A stretch of DNA of 64,000 bases from Cinnamomum chago. Its lineage: Eukaryota > Streptophyta > Magnoliopsida > Laurales > Lauraceae. Where the stretch lies: positions 65,402,001 through 65,466,000 of the forward strand of contig CP142459.1 in NCBI GenBank assembly GCA_038049695.1. The letters are read 5' to 3'. The translations under genes and the position numbers were made by a program. The notes below the pieces were generated by a model, which worked only from the letters and a program-made list of their open reading frames with translations, was not told where the DNA came from and made no database searches. Positions 1 through 11,939 of this stretch are shown piece by piece (position 1 is the stretch's first letter; each line of letters opens with the position of its first letter).

Positions 1-82
1 GCTTTATACTTATTTCATTTGACAGTTGTTGAAACCTAATTCTCTCTCTCTTTCTAGGTTTTGAGTTTGGATCTTCGTCGCC

Positions 83-3000
83 ATGGAAGAGGAGTGGGAA
101 ATGCTCCAAAAATCCGACATCGGTCTTGTTCCCGCCCCCGATTCGGCTGAGAATTCGCGGGATTTTCAGGGAACGGAAGCGGATTCCGAAGGTGTGATCA
201 GGTCGGATTACTTCGCTCTCGATTCCGAAACTCGATACCTGAATAAGGTCTCGGAGGAAGATCGAGAAGGTAGTTCTGTCGGATCGAATTACCCGAGCTT
301 GGTTGATCCGCGAATTGAGTCTCCGTATGGTGATGAAGCAAAGGGGGGATTGGGTTTTAGTGGAATTGAGCTCCCGCGCAGAAATTCCGCTGAATTTTGG
401 TCGGATTCCAGCAGTAATGAATCTGTTGTTGGGAAAGGTGGGAACTTTGATGGAAAAGGTGAGCTGGGTCATGGAGATGATGCGAAAAGAGAAGTGCATT
501 TTGGAGGGATTGAAGTAGAGGAGGAGAATTTGGACAAGTTTTGGTCGGATTCTGGTGGGGTTGGGTCAGTATATCAGAAATTCAGCGGTGTTGAGGAAAA
601 AGGTGAATTGGGGTATGCAGATGATGCAAAAGGAGATATGGGTTTTGAAGGAATTGACACCAAACATAAGATTTCCCGGGAATTTTTGTCTAGGAAATAT
701 GTAGGTGTAAAGGAAGAAAGTGAATTGGATTGGGGTGATCTTCCAGAAACAAACGTGGAATTTGGTGGGGCCATGGAAGTAGAAGGAGGTGATAGGTCGA
801 TTTCTTCTCCTAGTGTTGAGGGAGAGGGAGGTGGGTTTCCTCCGGAGATTGAGAACTCCATCACAGCTAATGAGGTGAAATCAGGAGAAGAAGAGAAGAA
901 GAGAGTGGTTTGGTGGAAGCACCCTTTGGAGCTTCTGAAATTCTGTGCTCTTAGGATTGGTCCTGTTTGGTCTTTTTCTATAGCTGCTGCTGTCATGGGC
1001 TTTGTTATTTTGGGAAGAAAGTTGTATAAGATGAAGAACAAGAGCAGGAGCATTCAGCTTAAGGTTAGCATTGATGATAAGGTGTGTTTTTCTCGACCCT
1101 TTGAACTTTTGGTATCAATTGAAGTTTTCAAATTATCTTCCTCTTCCTGGTCTGTTTATAGAATTTTTAGCACAATAGATTGAAGGAATTGGTTTTTGTT
1201 GCATCTTGTCATTTGGATTTTGCCTGCTTTACTTATGCTTGATTGTTTTCGGTTTGGCGAGACAAGTTACTTGTTTTAATGATCTAGTTGATCATCAGTG
1301 AAATGGATGCATTGTATTTTTGTCCATCACTCAGGCTCTGTAGTTTGTTCTTGATAATGTAATAATCTCTTTCTTCTTTTTCTTTTTTTGGATCATCATC
1401 ATCAATTCCTTATTCCAATTATGTTGAGTCTGCTGCATGAATTTTGTTTCAATATATTTATTTTATCTTTCCTAGTTTTACCACACATCCATCTCAGCAT
1501 ATTTATTTGGCTGCACTCGTATTCTGCATGTGTTATTTTTTTATTGGTCAACATTCTACTCCATAGGTCGTAACTAGTAAAACCGTTGTCTTATAAAATT
1601 TCCCCATTAATCTTGTCGGTATCCACTGATCACAATTCACATGTCAGGAGATGGCTTTTCATCCTGTCTAAAAGATTGGGTTGTCTTGGGTCCCACTTGT
1701 TTAAGCAATGCCTTTCTATCGAAAGGGTTAAGGTGAAGAAGCACAAGGGCCATCAAAATTATTTCCCGGTCAGGCAGGAAATGACTAATCACCCATCAGG
1801 TGGTGAATTAAATCTCAGGAAAGTGATAGATCATAGATCGAAACCTTGGCCTGTTTACCTCTTTAATACTCCTTCAATAGAACTCCCTTTTGCAATGAAT
1901 TCCTTGGAATTCAATACCATTTAGGCAAATGGGCTCTTGATGTTACTATCAGTTTGCTACTTTTAATAATTAACTCAATGAGTTCTTAGAGTTCTTTTCA
2001 CCGAGTTCCTCACAAGTTCTCTAAAATCAGTTATTCACAGATCAAAACCTGAGCCTTTTGAATATTTCTATTTTCTCAAACAGTCAATTGGACCTTGCTT
2101 TTTAACAATATGATCAGGATAATATCTGGTTATCAATGTATTACTGTTGCAGTTGATCTTCATTTACATTAGATTAAAGCGCTCCAATTTGTGTTTCATT
2201 TGCTTTCAGACAAACAAGTCTGGAACATGTTTACTGATTCATAAGTTAAATGTCATTATATAATTGTATATCTTGAAAAAGACAACAAACAATAGGTGAA
2301 GGATGCAAGAACAAGGGTTCCACTTTATATCAGAACAAGTAGCCGGCATGTTATAGGTTTCCAGCTTTGCAAGCAATTATCTCTAGTTTGCTCAGTGATT
2401 GCAACTTTGTCTCACTTTTTGATGGTGTGATAACTGGTGTCTTCAAATTGCATCTAAAATCTTCAAGAAATTAATGTTACATAATTACTTACTTCCCTTA
2501 GTTTATTCACATTTTCTACTTGTAATTCATTCCAAAGATTCCCACTTTATAATTTGAACTCTGACATTATTTTTCATATGGACATTTTCTGTTTTTCTTT
2601 CGTCCCTGTTTGCTATTGTCCTCATATTTTATTTATGTCTGCCACTTCATGCCACTGACCCAATTGCTGTATGCTGCTCACCTTAGCTTCTGTTTATAAT
2701 TTAGATGCACTACAATTCACAAGTTGCCAGGATTAGTAGAATGGATTATTTGATTCTGTTCCATTAAAAGCCTCAAACAGGCCCAGTTCAAGATCTCAAA
2801 GATGGAAAAAACATGTGTTGTGTTGATGTCCTACCCAAAACACAAGCCCTTGTAAGGATTTTATAAAAATTGGTTACCAATTTGATGCAGTATGTGATCC
2901 AGATCTTTGATCAAACTCTAGTGCTGCCTTGATGATTGGAGGTCTACTTGCCAATAGGCCCACTCGCCACCTGAATGTGTTCAGGTGGAAATAATGGAAT

Positions 3001-5387
3001 GATGCCCAAGAATAGAGGCCGTTATTGTCATGTGAGTGCACTTAGGATAGGTTATTCACTTCACGATTTTAGATTTATTATTTTCTAAGATTTGTTAAAT
3101 GAGTGAAAGATCTTGATTAAGTTTTAGTTGGCGTTTCTTCAGGTTAAAGAATATGTTTAAGAAGGGTTGACTCATTCAACAAATTATGTTAATGGAATAA
3201 AATTTTGAAGATTCATTTTTTTGGGGAGTTGTTTCTTGCAAAAGTTCTTGGTCCTTGGGGGACTTGAGCTTTGCCGAGTCTTAATCTTGCTATTGTAAAG
3301 GCAGCAAATCAAATCCACATATGTGATGCTATTCACGTGTGAGGGAAGCAATTCTAGAAGATTATCTCTAGTCGCCTTGCCCTCTTTATAATCAATCTAA
3401 ATAATTTGTACGATCTTCTAAAAGAGGGCAAGTTGAATAGAGATAATCTAATGCCAGGGTCTGTTTTAATAATAATAAAAAAAAAAAAGTAAACTGGGGA
3501 TTGTAATAAAATTATTGTAGCTTTCAGAAACAGTAATTGTTCTGTCTGTTTGGGCTGGAGTTATTGGACCCTAAACCTGTAAGATTCCATGTACCAACCC
3601 AAAAGCTTACGCTGATAGGTGGAAAGCCCAAACAGGTATATGAAGCCTTGTCCAACTCAGGACTTAGGCGTGTGTGATGTGAGACTTCCCAACACTCCCC
3701 CTCACCCGCAGGCCTAACAAATTTCATGGACAAGCTTGCCATGTGGGCTATACAAGAATAACAGGAGACACGTGGGCTACATGAACGACGGGATCGAAAT
3801 CCGCTCTGATACCATGTAAGAAACCATGTACCAACCCAAAAGCTTAAGTTTTTCGGTTGGTATATGGTTTCTTACAAAACCAACTCAAATCAGAAAAATT
3901 AGGAAGTTTTCATAGTAAAGAGTTGGTAAAGAGGAATTTAAGCAAAATTAGAAAGATAGGCGGCCAACGAGGAATGTCCAGTATATTTTCTGTAAGTTTA
4001 TTTATTTGAGTTTGTTTAGGAAAAGTTGCTAATTTTCAGAGTTGTGTTAGTTAGGAAACTAGTCTCCTGGGGGGAAGATGGAATTTGTAGTCCCAACCAT
4101 ACAAAGTGATGGGACATCGAAGCCTTGTACCAAGTTGATTTATTTCAATAAAATTTTCAGATTTGTTTTGCCTATCCTTTTGGGTGTGTGCATTTTGCTT
4201 CTAGTAAGGGAGACTCCAGGTTAGTTAGCAATTTATTTTAAGCTTCTTCCTTCTAAATTCTGGAATTTTAGGAATTTTCTATGTATGTGGATTTTGGGAT
4301 TTTTTTTTTTTGTCCGATTTACAATCAGGACTGTGTCATGTTGTCCACTTGATACCACCATCTCCTTCACCTCTTCCCCATCATCTTTCACCAAATCCGC
4401 AGCCCTTTTAGTGTGACAAAGGGTAAGAATTGAAGGACAAATTTTATTTCAAAATCAGGAGATGATGCAGTCAATGATCCTGATATTTGGCATTACTCTA
4501 GTGCATCCTTGATGCATTGGGGCTGAGTCTCCAATAGGTCGTGGAAGGATGGGGTGATACATGAGAGGTCTTTATTGCCATATGAGTCCAATTACGATAG
4601 GTTATTTACTTATTTGAGTCCAATTAAGATGGGTAATTTACTTATTTATTTTATGGTTTATATTTTTTTTGTCTATTTTAATTTTTTAACTGGAGGGTCT
4701 TGATTAATTTTTATAATTACGGTTTTGATGAGTTAGAAAATATACTTAAGGTGGGTAATGCTATCCAACAAAGTGCGTCATCAGAATAAAACTTTTGGAG
4801 ATTCACTTCTCTTTGGGATTTTTTTTCTTGTTGTTGTTGTTGTAGTAGGTCTTGGACCTTGGGGCAGGAGCCTTAGGCTTCAAGTGCGCCTTAATCTTGC
4901 TATGGGGTGTAAGCCTTGTGAAGGTTTTGCAAGAACCTTTATCTTGCATCCTGTTGTGTTGCTCGTGACCGATTTGGGGTTACATCCCAACATACTAGTG
5001 GCCTTTGATCCACGTTGATTCTACTTTCAGATACTTCTCTGTAAGCTTCCCTTGATGCAATTTCCCATTTTTTGCTAAATGCGCCTAGCATACAATCACA
5101 TTAATATTCTTGTGATTTTGCTGAAGTCATCCTTGCAGTAGGTCTTTCTTTGGATTTGAGATTCTTGCTTAGTTGACATTAGAATGGAAACCCAATTGGA
5201 ATAGTTGGACCCTTTATTCTATTAAAATTTCTGATGGGTTGTGAATTTACAGAAGGTGTCACAGTTCAAGAGTCGTGCTGCACGTCTTAATGAAGCATTT
5301 TCAGTGGTGAAGCATGTACCCTTGATAAGAGCTTCACTGCCAGCTTCCGGAGGAGTGACTCCATGGCCTGCTATGAGCTTGAGATGA
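83..5387 (+). CDS. Single-pass membrane protein, DUF6821-like, two exons
   Basis: Exons are 83-1081 and 5253-5387, joined in phase 0 with GT-AG ends, giving 377 residues. The ATG lies in a strong plant context (cgccATGG). The first 275 residues are acidic and probably disordered. They contain about three and a half degenerate repeats of roughly 45 residues (about 82-128, 129-176, 177-214), each opening with a G-D-[ED/DD]-A-K or related motif. A predicted transmembrane helix lies at about residues 292-311, followed by a basic stretch and a conserved-looking C-terminal tail encoded by exon 2 (ends PWPAMSLR). From memory this tail and helix match plant DUF6821-type proteins of unknown role, which I could not check. 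Two W-x-x-L motifs in acidic context (W5-L8 and W217-L220) resemble ATG8-interacting motifs. A 5' leader intron may end at the tttctag before position 58. Reading past 1081 gives only an intron-encoded tail ending at 1183. Confidence 0.8.
2885..3300 (+). repeat. Ancient direct repeat, copy 1
   Basis: This stretch shares order and wording with about 4455-4920: the phrases around ggataggttatt, cttgatta, the aataaaa...gattcactt block and the cttaatcttgctat block occur in the same sequence in both. Divergence is high, with many indels. It could be a decayed LTR pair or an old segmental duplication. Confidence 0.4.
3359..3449. repeat. Small foldback repeat
   Basis: The ends form an imperfect inverted repeat of about 29 bases. 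Positions 3359-3388 begin agattatctcta and end with gccctcttta, and positions 3420-3449 carry the complement. The spacer is about 30 bases. It is probably a small non-autonomous DNA element; no clear target duplication was seen. Confidence 0.5.
3578..3876 (-). mobile_element. TRIM-like miniature LTR retrotransposon, rearranged
   Basis: On the minus strand, positions 3814-3803 read tggtatcagagc, the initiator-Met tRNA primer-binding site, directly after an LTR end (minus strand ...ttcttaca). Further along, a purine-rich tract at 3709-3695 precedes a 117-base terminal repeat (3694-3578) that starts TGTTGGGAAG and ends in TTACA. The other LTR copy (from 3815 upward) matches for only about 34 bases. 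It then runs into an inverted copy of its own end, so 3816-3876 forms a hairpin (gtaagaaacca at one end, tggtttcttac at the other). There is no coding capacity, as expected for a TRIM. Confidence 0.65.
4455..4920 (+). repeat. Ancient direct repeat, copy 2
   Basis: Diverged partner of the 2885-3300 repeat in the same intron. See that entry for shared blocks. Confidence 0.4.
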
Positions 5388-7051
5388 GCTGCCCTGGAGA
5401 TTAAAGTCAGAGATGGTATGCAATGATGTTTGAAAGATGAAGATGTCTCTCATAAATACTCCCCTTTACATATTATCCATGCTCGTGGTATCTTGAGTGT
5501 CATATGTGTATAAAATTGTGCTAAGGAACATGTATGCTTTACGGTCCTGTGTTTTATGTTTTGGGATTATCTTTCGCATGTAATTATGTAAAGAGTCATT
5601 GATTCTTCATGTTTCACAGTAGGTAACTAAGAAATTTGTGTCGAAATATATGTCAATGGAGAAGCTTGGAGAATCTGATAAAATAAACACACCAGTAGAA
5701 ATATGGTAATGCTACAAACACATATGCATGTAGGAGAACCACTGTCAAGTCTCCAACTGGAATTTTCTTGGGAAAGTACAGGGTGGATGATATCAAAATT
5801 CCCTGGTTTCTGTAGGAAAAACATGAAGTCCACACTTCAGATTTGGCATGTTTGGATCTCCCTAACCCCCGAGTATAGGGTGTAAATTAAAATTCATGGG
5901 TTTGTGTTTGCATATACTGAATTATTAGTCAGTTGCTTTTTATCTTAGTTATTTTTCTATTTAAACCTTGCTCAATTACTGGTGACCAGATTGCAGGGCA
6001 ACCAATTTCCAAGGATCCAAACAGGGCCCCTGGTAGGAAACAGAAACCATTTCTCACCCATTTTGCCAGACATATTCCAGAACTATCTGAAATAAAGCCT
6101 TGGAAAGAGAAACATCTACTTTTCCTCATGAAAGAGTGATTTGCATCATTTGATGATCTTTTGCACACAAGCCTTTGGGTGCCTGTTTGTTTCATGTAAT
6201 TGAAATTCTAGCACTTCTAACATTGTTCTTCTGTGAGTGATTAAAAATGAGGCGAATACCCAAGAAGTCGAAAATGGAAATTGAATAAAGGTAAGATGGA
6301 AAATGAATATCCGGGCTGCATGGTGTGGATAGACCATCATCGTGGTCGGTGAGGACACCGAGAGATTGAACCACTGCACCATGGGGTGTGCGTCGATTGT
6401 CCGTTTGCCATAAGAAATTGTTGGCCGATGCCCTTTTGGGGTGTGGACCATCTGAGTGGGCTAGTGCGGCCCACCGAACAAAGAGCTGATCTGTCCCTGT
6501 TATGCTCATGGAATTGGAGAGTGGAGCATGGGTTTTATATGCTGGCATGTGTGCATAAGATCCAAACCGTTCATCACACACTGAACCCAATCTCTATGGT
6601 TGAGACAAGTCACAATCATGGGTACAACATCAGACTATCGAACAACAAATGAACCTGACGCAGTAATTCTCTGTTCTTGTCTACATTTCTATTCGGTTAT
6701 TATTAATCTGGGTCCACAATTACCAAAATCCACCAAACTGAGTTTAGCCCAAGCCTAACTCTCCTTATGGTACTTTGACCCACATACCAACCAAGGAACA
6801 TTAATAGCTTTGGATTGACATTTTCAAGCTGATAAATAAAGGGGCCATGTGTGGTTGGGCCCATGCCTATAGCTTCTTAAAATCAACTTGATTAGTGCCA
6901 CCTTTTCAACGGTTGTGATTGGTCAAAATATTGACACCAATTAGTGCCCTTCTCTCTCTCTCTCTCTCTCTCTCTCAGGTGAACTTGTGTGGCTTTGAGA
7001 GGCTCAGATTCAATGTTTTTATTATAACTTATAAGAGAAATGTCCACAGAA
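5388..7051. other. Intergenic, no gene recognised
   Basis: Between the membrane-protein gene and the tRNA gene I see the likely 3' untranslated end, then AT-rich DNA with short overlapping frames on both strands and no family signature. A (CT)n tract lies at about 6952-6977. The stretch 6300-6640 contains gtgggcc-type phrases that recur elsewhere in the window, so it is probably old transposon DNA. Confidence 0.5.
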
Positions 7052-7133
7052 GTGGACGTGCCGGAGTGGTTATCGGGCATGACTAGAAATCATGTGGGCT
7101 TTGCCCGCGCAGGTTCGAATCCTGCCGTCCACG
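7052..7133 (+). tRNA. tRNA-Ser (anticodon AGA)
   Basis: This 82-base gene folds as a class II tRNA. The acceptor arm pairs GTGGACG (7052-7058) with CGTCCAC (7126-7132), with discriminator G at 7133. The anticodon stem catga/tcatg brackets the loop ctAGAaa. A long variable arm follows (tgggctttgccc), and the T arm carries the B box GGTTCGAATCC. It reads UCU/UCC serine codons. No intron and no encoded CCA, as expected for a nuclear gene. A T-run at 7135-7140 serves as the Pol III stop. The leader 7042-7047 (gtccac) is complementary to the 5' acceptor strand. Confidence 0.93.
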
Positions 7134-7311
7134 CTTTTTTACCTCAATTTTTTTTTTATCAATGTAAATTGTATGTCACATGTTCAAGTATTCCATTTCC
7201 ACCTCCTATATTTTTTCCACATTCGTTTGGATCACACTTTAAATCACACCGCTTTCATCGTTGGCTCAGCATACACACCCAAGTTTAATCTCATGTAAAT
7301 GTGTTATAATC
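7118..7311 (+). repeat. 194-bp tandem duplication, unit 1
   Basis: Starts inside the tRNA-Ser T arm (aatcctgccgtccacg) and continues through the terminator and downstream DNA. The next unit starts at 7312 with near-identical sequence. Confidence 0.85.
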
Positions 7312-7516
7312 AATCCTGCCGTCTACGCTTTTTTACCTCATTTTTTTTTATCAATGTAAATTGTATGTCATTCACATGTTTAAGTATTCCATTTCCACCT
7401 CCTTTTTTTTTTTTTTTTTCCGGATTGGTTTGGGTCACACTGTAAATCACACCGCTTTCATCGTTGGCTCAGCATACACGCTCAGGTTTAGTCTCATGTA
7501 AATGTGCTATAATCAA
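7312..7516 (+). repeat. 194-bp tandem duplication, unit 2 with tRNA 3' remnant
   Basis: Repeats the last 16 bases of the tRNA gene (with one change, gtccacg to gtctacg), its T-run terminator and about 180 bases of flank. Differences are mainly poly-T length and point changes. The tRNA remnant lacks the A box and most of the body, so it is not a gene. Confidence 0.85.
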
Positions 7517-7572
7517 CGTATTCCTTTTATTTTTTAAATATTAATTTTTTTCAACAAAACTTTTTTATATAT

Positions 7573-7758
7573 AAGAAAATATTCATGTGCATCCATCCCT
7601 CACCATATGGTGAGGGACACTTCCATAATTGGAAATTTTCATGTGTAAAAAAAGAAAAAGTCATATTTTGTCATATGCATAAAAGGAATATGCATGTGCA
7701 AAAAGGAAAAGTTCCCTCACCCTATAGTGAGGGATAGATGCACATGAATGTCCCCCTT
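7573..7758. mobile_element. Foldback MITE, TA-associated family
   Basis: Termini are inverted: the left arm holds attcatgtgcatccatccct and the right arm holds its near complement (gagggatagatgcacatgaat). Each arm also carries a local palindrome (ccctcac...gtgaggg). Short TA-rich tracts flank both sides. The same arm sequence recurs at 11180-11323, and the ccctcaccat/atggtgaggg palindrome recurs at 31464-31622. There is no coding capacity. Confidence 0.7.
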
Positions 7759-10142
7759 ATATATAATATCTACTTATAGATATGTAAATAGGGCAATAAA
7801 CAAGGCAGAGACGGTTGATTTCAAAATCGAACATGCCCCAGACATTGTCAAAAAAATTTAAGTGCATGCCCGCCTTGAACCCGCAAAACTCACTCATAAT
7901 ATGGACGGATTGAAGCGTTTCACTTGTTCAGCTCAACTCAGGACCATCCCAGCTTGAGAGGTCTGTAAAAATTATGAATTGCAGCTTCTTCAAAACATGC
8001 TATCCGTGAATTTCGGCATCAGATGATTGTAATACAGTTTATGTGCCCATATCACATGATCCAACATGTATCATTAGGGTTGGTGTGACATGAGAAACCA
8101 CATCATACAGGTAAACCGTTATTTGCTTTTCCTGTATCAAATCATTATTGGAATTGATAGCCCATCCCTACCATTATATTCCAACTTACTGCAATTTGGG
8201 GTACATGCTAAGCATGCCTTTATCAAATGAAAGCTACCTAAATTTACTATTAGCAGGTGTTGTTCTGTGTTTGGAGTACCCCAAGAGCTTTTTAAAGATG
8301 GTCTATTGGTAGATGTGTTGGGACAATCTTATTAAGAGTCACTTTTTCAAATAGGTGTTAAGGAAAAGAGCTATGCTTGAGTGGGACTGATAATTATGTT
8401 ATCTTCTTTCTTCAGGTCTCTCTCTTTTGGGAGTTTAAAAAAAGTAAGAAAAATAGCTAAAAAGTAAAAGATCAAGAAGGAAAGAAGACAGCACTTTCTT
8501 CCCTGAGGGCCTTGAGGGCTTGAGGCCAAAGTTCCTCTATCTTTGGATCCAAACTATTCCCAAAAGGTCTCTCTCTCTCTCTCTCTCAAAAATGAGATTT
8601 GAGAATGTTTCCAAAATCTTTATTCATAACTTTCTTGATTGACTAGGCTCAAATAGAATTATTTCAAAAAATAAGGAACAATGTGCATATAATATTAAGC
8701 TTTTATAGTTCAGAAAAATGAACAAATTAGAACTAACTATAAATGAATTTACATAAAGGGCATGTTTCTTTACTAGAATTTTTAATTGGAATTTGCCGTG
8801 TTGGGGATTTTTGGACATGATGTGATATTTTGTCTTATGACATTTGTTAATGCCATATTTCTTAACAAGTATTTCAGAATTCCAGCCATATGATATGTCT
8901 CAAATAACATTTGGGAATTCATGAATTTCAACATCTTTGCTTTTTGGTGAAACTTTGGGATGCTCAAGTACAATGGAGCATTGAGAAACTCGACATTATC
9001 TGAGAATTTCAAAATTCTCCCAACCCAAGAATTCTATAAATTCCAGTAAAAAAACAAACCTAAAAGGTTGTTAAAATTTAAAGCTCAAAAGGTTGACTCG
9101 GGTATGACTCAACCCATTACTGATATCACCTAGATTCAAGAATAAAATTAAAGACTAAAGATTGTGGAAATGAGTAAATACTGGCTATAAAAAAAACCCC
9201 TTTTTCCTATATCCCGTTATTCGTAGCAGAAAACGCTCCACCTTTGATGGAATTTCATCTGCATATTCAAAAATCAATTTTCTCAATGCTATATAAGAGG
9301 TGTTTTGAATTTTGTATCCTATAAAACATCATAATATAAGATTATTTTAAAAATTCACATGAAACTCGATAATAACATTTACAAGAAATATGTTAAATAA
9401 ACTTCGTAAATCTTCATACAATTTGGCGATGGACTGGCTTATCTCAAACTTGAATGACATTTGGCCATGATTCATGTACGATGAGATATTTATTTTGAGC
9501 AGTTGAGTTTTTATAAATTTTTAAAAGGGGCATTACACTAATGGGCCTATAAATTTCTTGCGAGCCCAAACCTAAGCCTCAAAGAATCCAATCTTCAATT
9601 ATTCTACACTAATAATGGTCTTTTGGATCCATATCCTACCAAAATACTTTATTCATGAGTGTTGGACTATTTCTTCAAAATTTTGCGTAAACTCATTACC
9701 ATCATTAGGAATTCAAGATTCAAGAACTTGCTAATAGAAATTCATCTATTCACTCAAGCCAATCTTCTACACACTAACAAGGAAATCATGGAATCCTTGC
9801 ATCAAAGACCATTCTAACCGCTTCTCATCACCTATTTCATGGGTGTGGACTGTTGGAGCATCTTTTCTCATCCAATTCATTCATATCACATGGCCTACAA
9901 TACAATCCACATTCCCAAAATCTCATGGAAACAGTGATGATGTTAATAGAATGGATATAATAGACGTGGGCCTACACATATCAAATAGGTTTCTCCACTA
10001 TTTTGGGTTTTATATATACCAAAATGTCTCAATTCATGACAGTTAGATTCATCGTTTTCAAAGTTTGTCACAACTATGTTATATCAGCTACATGAATTTT
10101 GTCTTACCATTTCATTATGTACGGGGTCAAATCCTCATATTA
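7759..10142. other. Intergenic, nothing recognised
   Basis: AT-rich DNA without a recognisable gene. It has one (CT)n tract near 8567-8587. The reading frames here are short and lack motifs. Confidence 0.5.
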
Positions 10143-10155
10143 ATTGTGCGTTTTC

Positions 10156-10309
10156 TTTTATTTGGTAATGCAGGGTTCCTAGTCTTTTGAGCCACAATAA
10201 TCCCTATGGGCCCAGTAGAGAAAGCCGGGTAAAATTCCCTTGTGACCCCAATGATAGTGTAGTTTCGAACCCACAACCCCCGGGTGCAAACCGTGGTCCT
10301 AGACCAAAG
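10156..10309 (-). mobile_element. tRNA-derived SINE, minus strand
   Basis: On the minus strand it matches the full-length SINE at 53887-54066: a B-box-like gggttcgaaac, the gggccc block and a terminal A-rich tail (ttttcttttattt on the plus strand). Flanking target duplications attgtgcgttttc (10143-10155) and attgtgcattttc (10310-10322) differ at one base. Confidence 0.75.
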
Positions 10310-11141
10310 ATTGTGCATTTTCAAATCCCACTTTATTACTTCCATTCATGTTCAATTCGACCTACCCCTTTCTTCTTAAAGGGTCATCAGCCTATATATA
10401 TAGAAAATTCTTCCCTTATCGACACCATTTGTTGGCTTGCAATATTGGACATGTCCAAACCAATTCAAACAAGTCTCTCTTAATATTCTTACATATTGAT
10501 ATTGCCCCTAAATACTCTCAAATGTGTTCATTTTTTTATTTTGTATATTTTTAAGTTGTTATCACACTTCCATCTCAACATTCTCCTTAAATACGTTTTG
10601 TTTTCTAATTGGTCGACATTTTCTTCTATAAGTTATAGTTAGTTTGATTGCTGTATTGTAAAAACTTTTCTTCGATCTTTATTGGTATGTGCCGGTCACA
10701 AAGTACTTTAAAAGCAAGTCTTTATTTCAACCATCCAGCTTTTATCTTATGCTCGACATCTTCTTGAATCTCACCATCTTAATTAATTATACAGTCGAGG
10801 TATCAAAAGACACCCCTCTATGATATATCTTCAGTTTCAATTCTCACAGAGTTTCATCCCTTTCTACGTACATTCCCACTGTTATGAAAGTTAAATTATT
10901 TCTTTAAAATTTCTCCCAACAATATATTAGAATACTAAGAACTTACAGAAGTGGCTAAATTCCACACACAACCTTGAAAGTGGATTTATGGTAATCTTTA
11001 TAGTGTTTAGTTTTTTATGATTATTGTAGCTGTTTACCAAGCATTTTCCTTGAACATAACCAAATCTTCCAAACATGATCTTGTTTTGAACTCTAAGGAT
11101 TTTATAGTGATCTCCCATCTTCCCTTGAAAAAGATTGGAAT

Positions 11142-11145
<4 letters not shown>

Positions 11146-11183
<38 letters not shown>

Positions 11184-11321
11184 AATGTTCAAGTGCATCC
11201 ATCCCTCACCATAGGGTGAGAGATATTTTGCATAATTGAAAATATTCATATGCAAAAGGGGAATAGACACTTACATGGCTTTCCCTCTTTGCAGATGAGG
11301 GATGGATGCACATGAATATTC

Positions 11322-11363
<42 letters not shown>
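11146..11363. mobile_element. Foldback MITE inside a (TA)n tract
   Basis: The element is about 11180-11323. Its arms match the 7573-7758 family (tcaagtgcatccatccctc on the left, gagggatggatgcacatgaat on the right). (TA)n runs lie directly on both sides (11146-11179 and 11324-11363), as if the element had inserted into, or moved with, a TA microsatellite. Confidence 0.75.
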
Positions 11364-11365
<2 letters not shown>

Positions 11366-11939
11366 ATCCTGCTACCTTTCTGAGATATGCACTGAATGAT
11401 GATATATCTGATTGCTTACAAGTTACAAAGCCCCTGTTTTCTCAATCAAAGCATCTTAGAAATGGATGGCCAATGAAGACACTTTGATTTTGTTATGTTG
11501 ATGCTTCCAACTAAATTAAGCTAGTTTCTTGTTGAGTCAAGTGTGCAGGGTGTCATGGGCCTAGTTGGATGCAATCCAAGGCTGGCCCACTTATATAATT
11601 GGGTTGGGTGTGGGCTTGATGATTTATCAAATAGTTGAAAAATTAGCTCGATCGTTCTTTCTGAAATCCATAAGGGGGCCTGAATTTAGGGATGAATTAG
11701 GCAATTGATGGACCGATTAGCTTGCCCTCTTTGCTTCAAAAAATAATATGCAGGTTTGTTTAATGGTTGTGTTGAACATTAACCTTAAATACTGGGTGTG
11801 TGTCCAAGTTTGGTCCTGCTGTGTCATGCCTAATTAATTTCTATTTTGGAGCCCATGCGTCTGATTAGTTATTATGGTGCACTAGACCCATTCTAGCAGG
11901 ATACCAATGGAATCTGGCTTAATTTTGAGAAACAACACG

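Larger units (their letters stand above)
1082..5252 (+). other. Large intron with old repeats
   Basis: The single intron of the membrane-protein gene runs from gtgtgt to the acag acceptor. It contains a foldback repeat (3359-3449), a TRIM-like element (3578-3876) and two diverged direct repeats (about 2885-3300 and 4455-4920). Nothing coding was recognised; short open frames here lack family features. Confidence 0.7.

Noticed and set aside
574..1053. Minus-strand frame opposite the membrane-protein exon
   Set aside because: Shadow of exon 1; no family features, and the plus-strand frame joins a conserved second exon.
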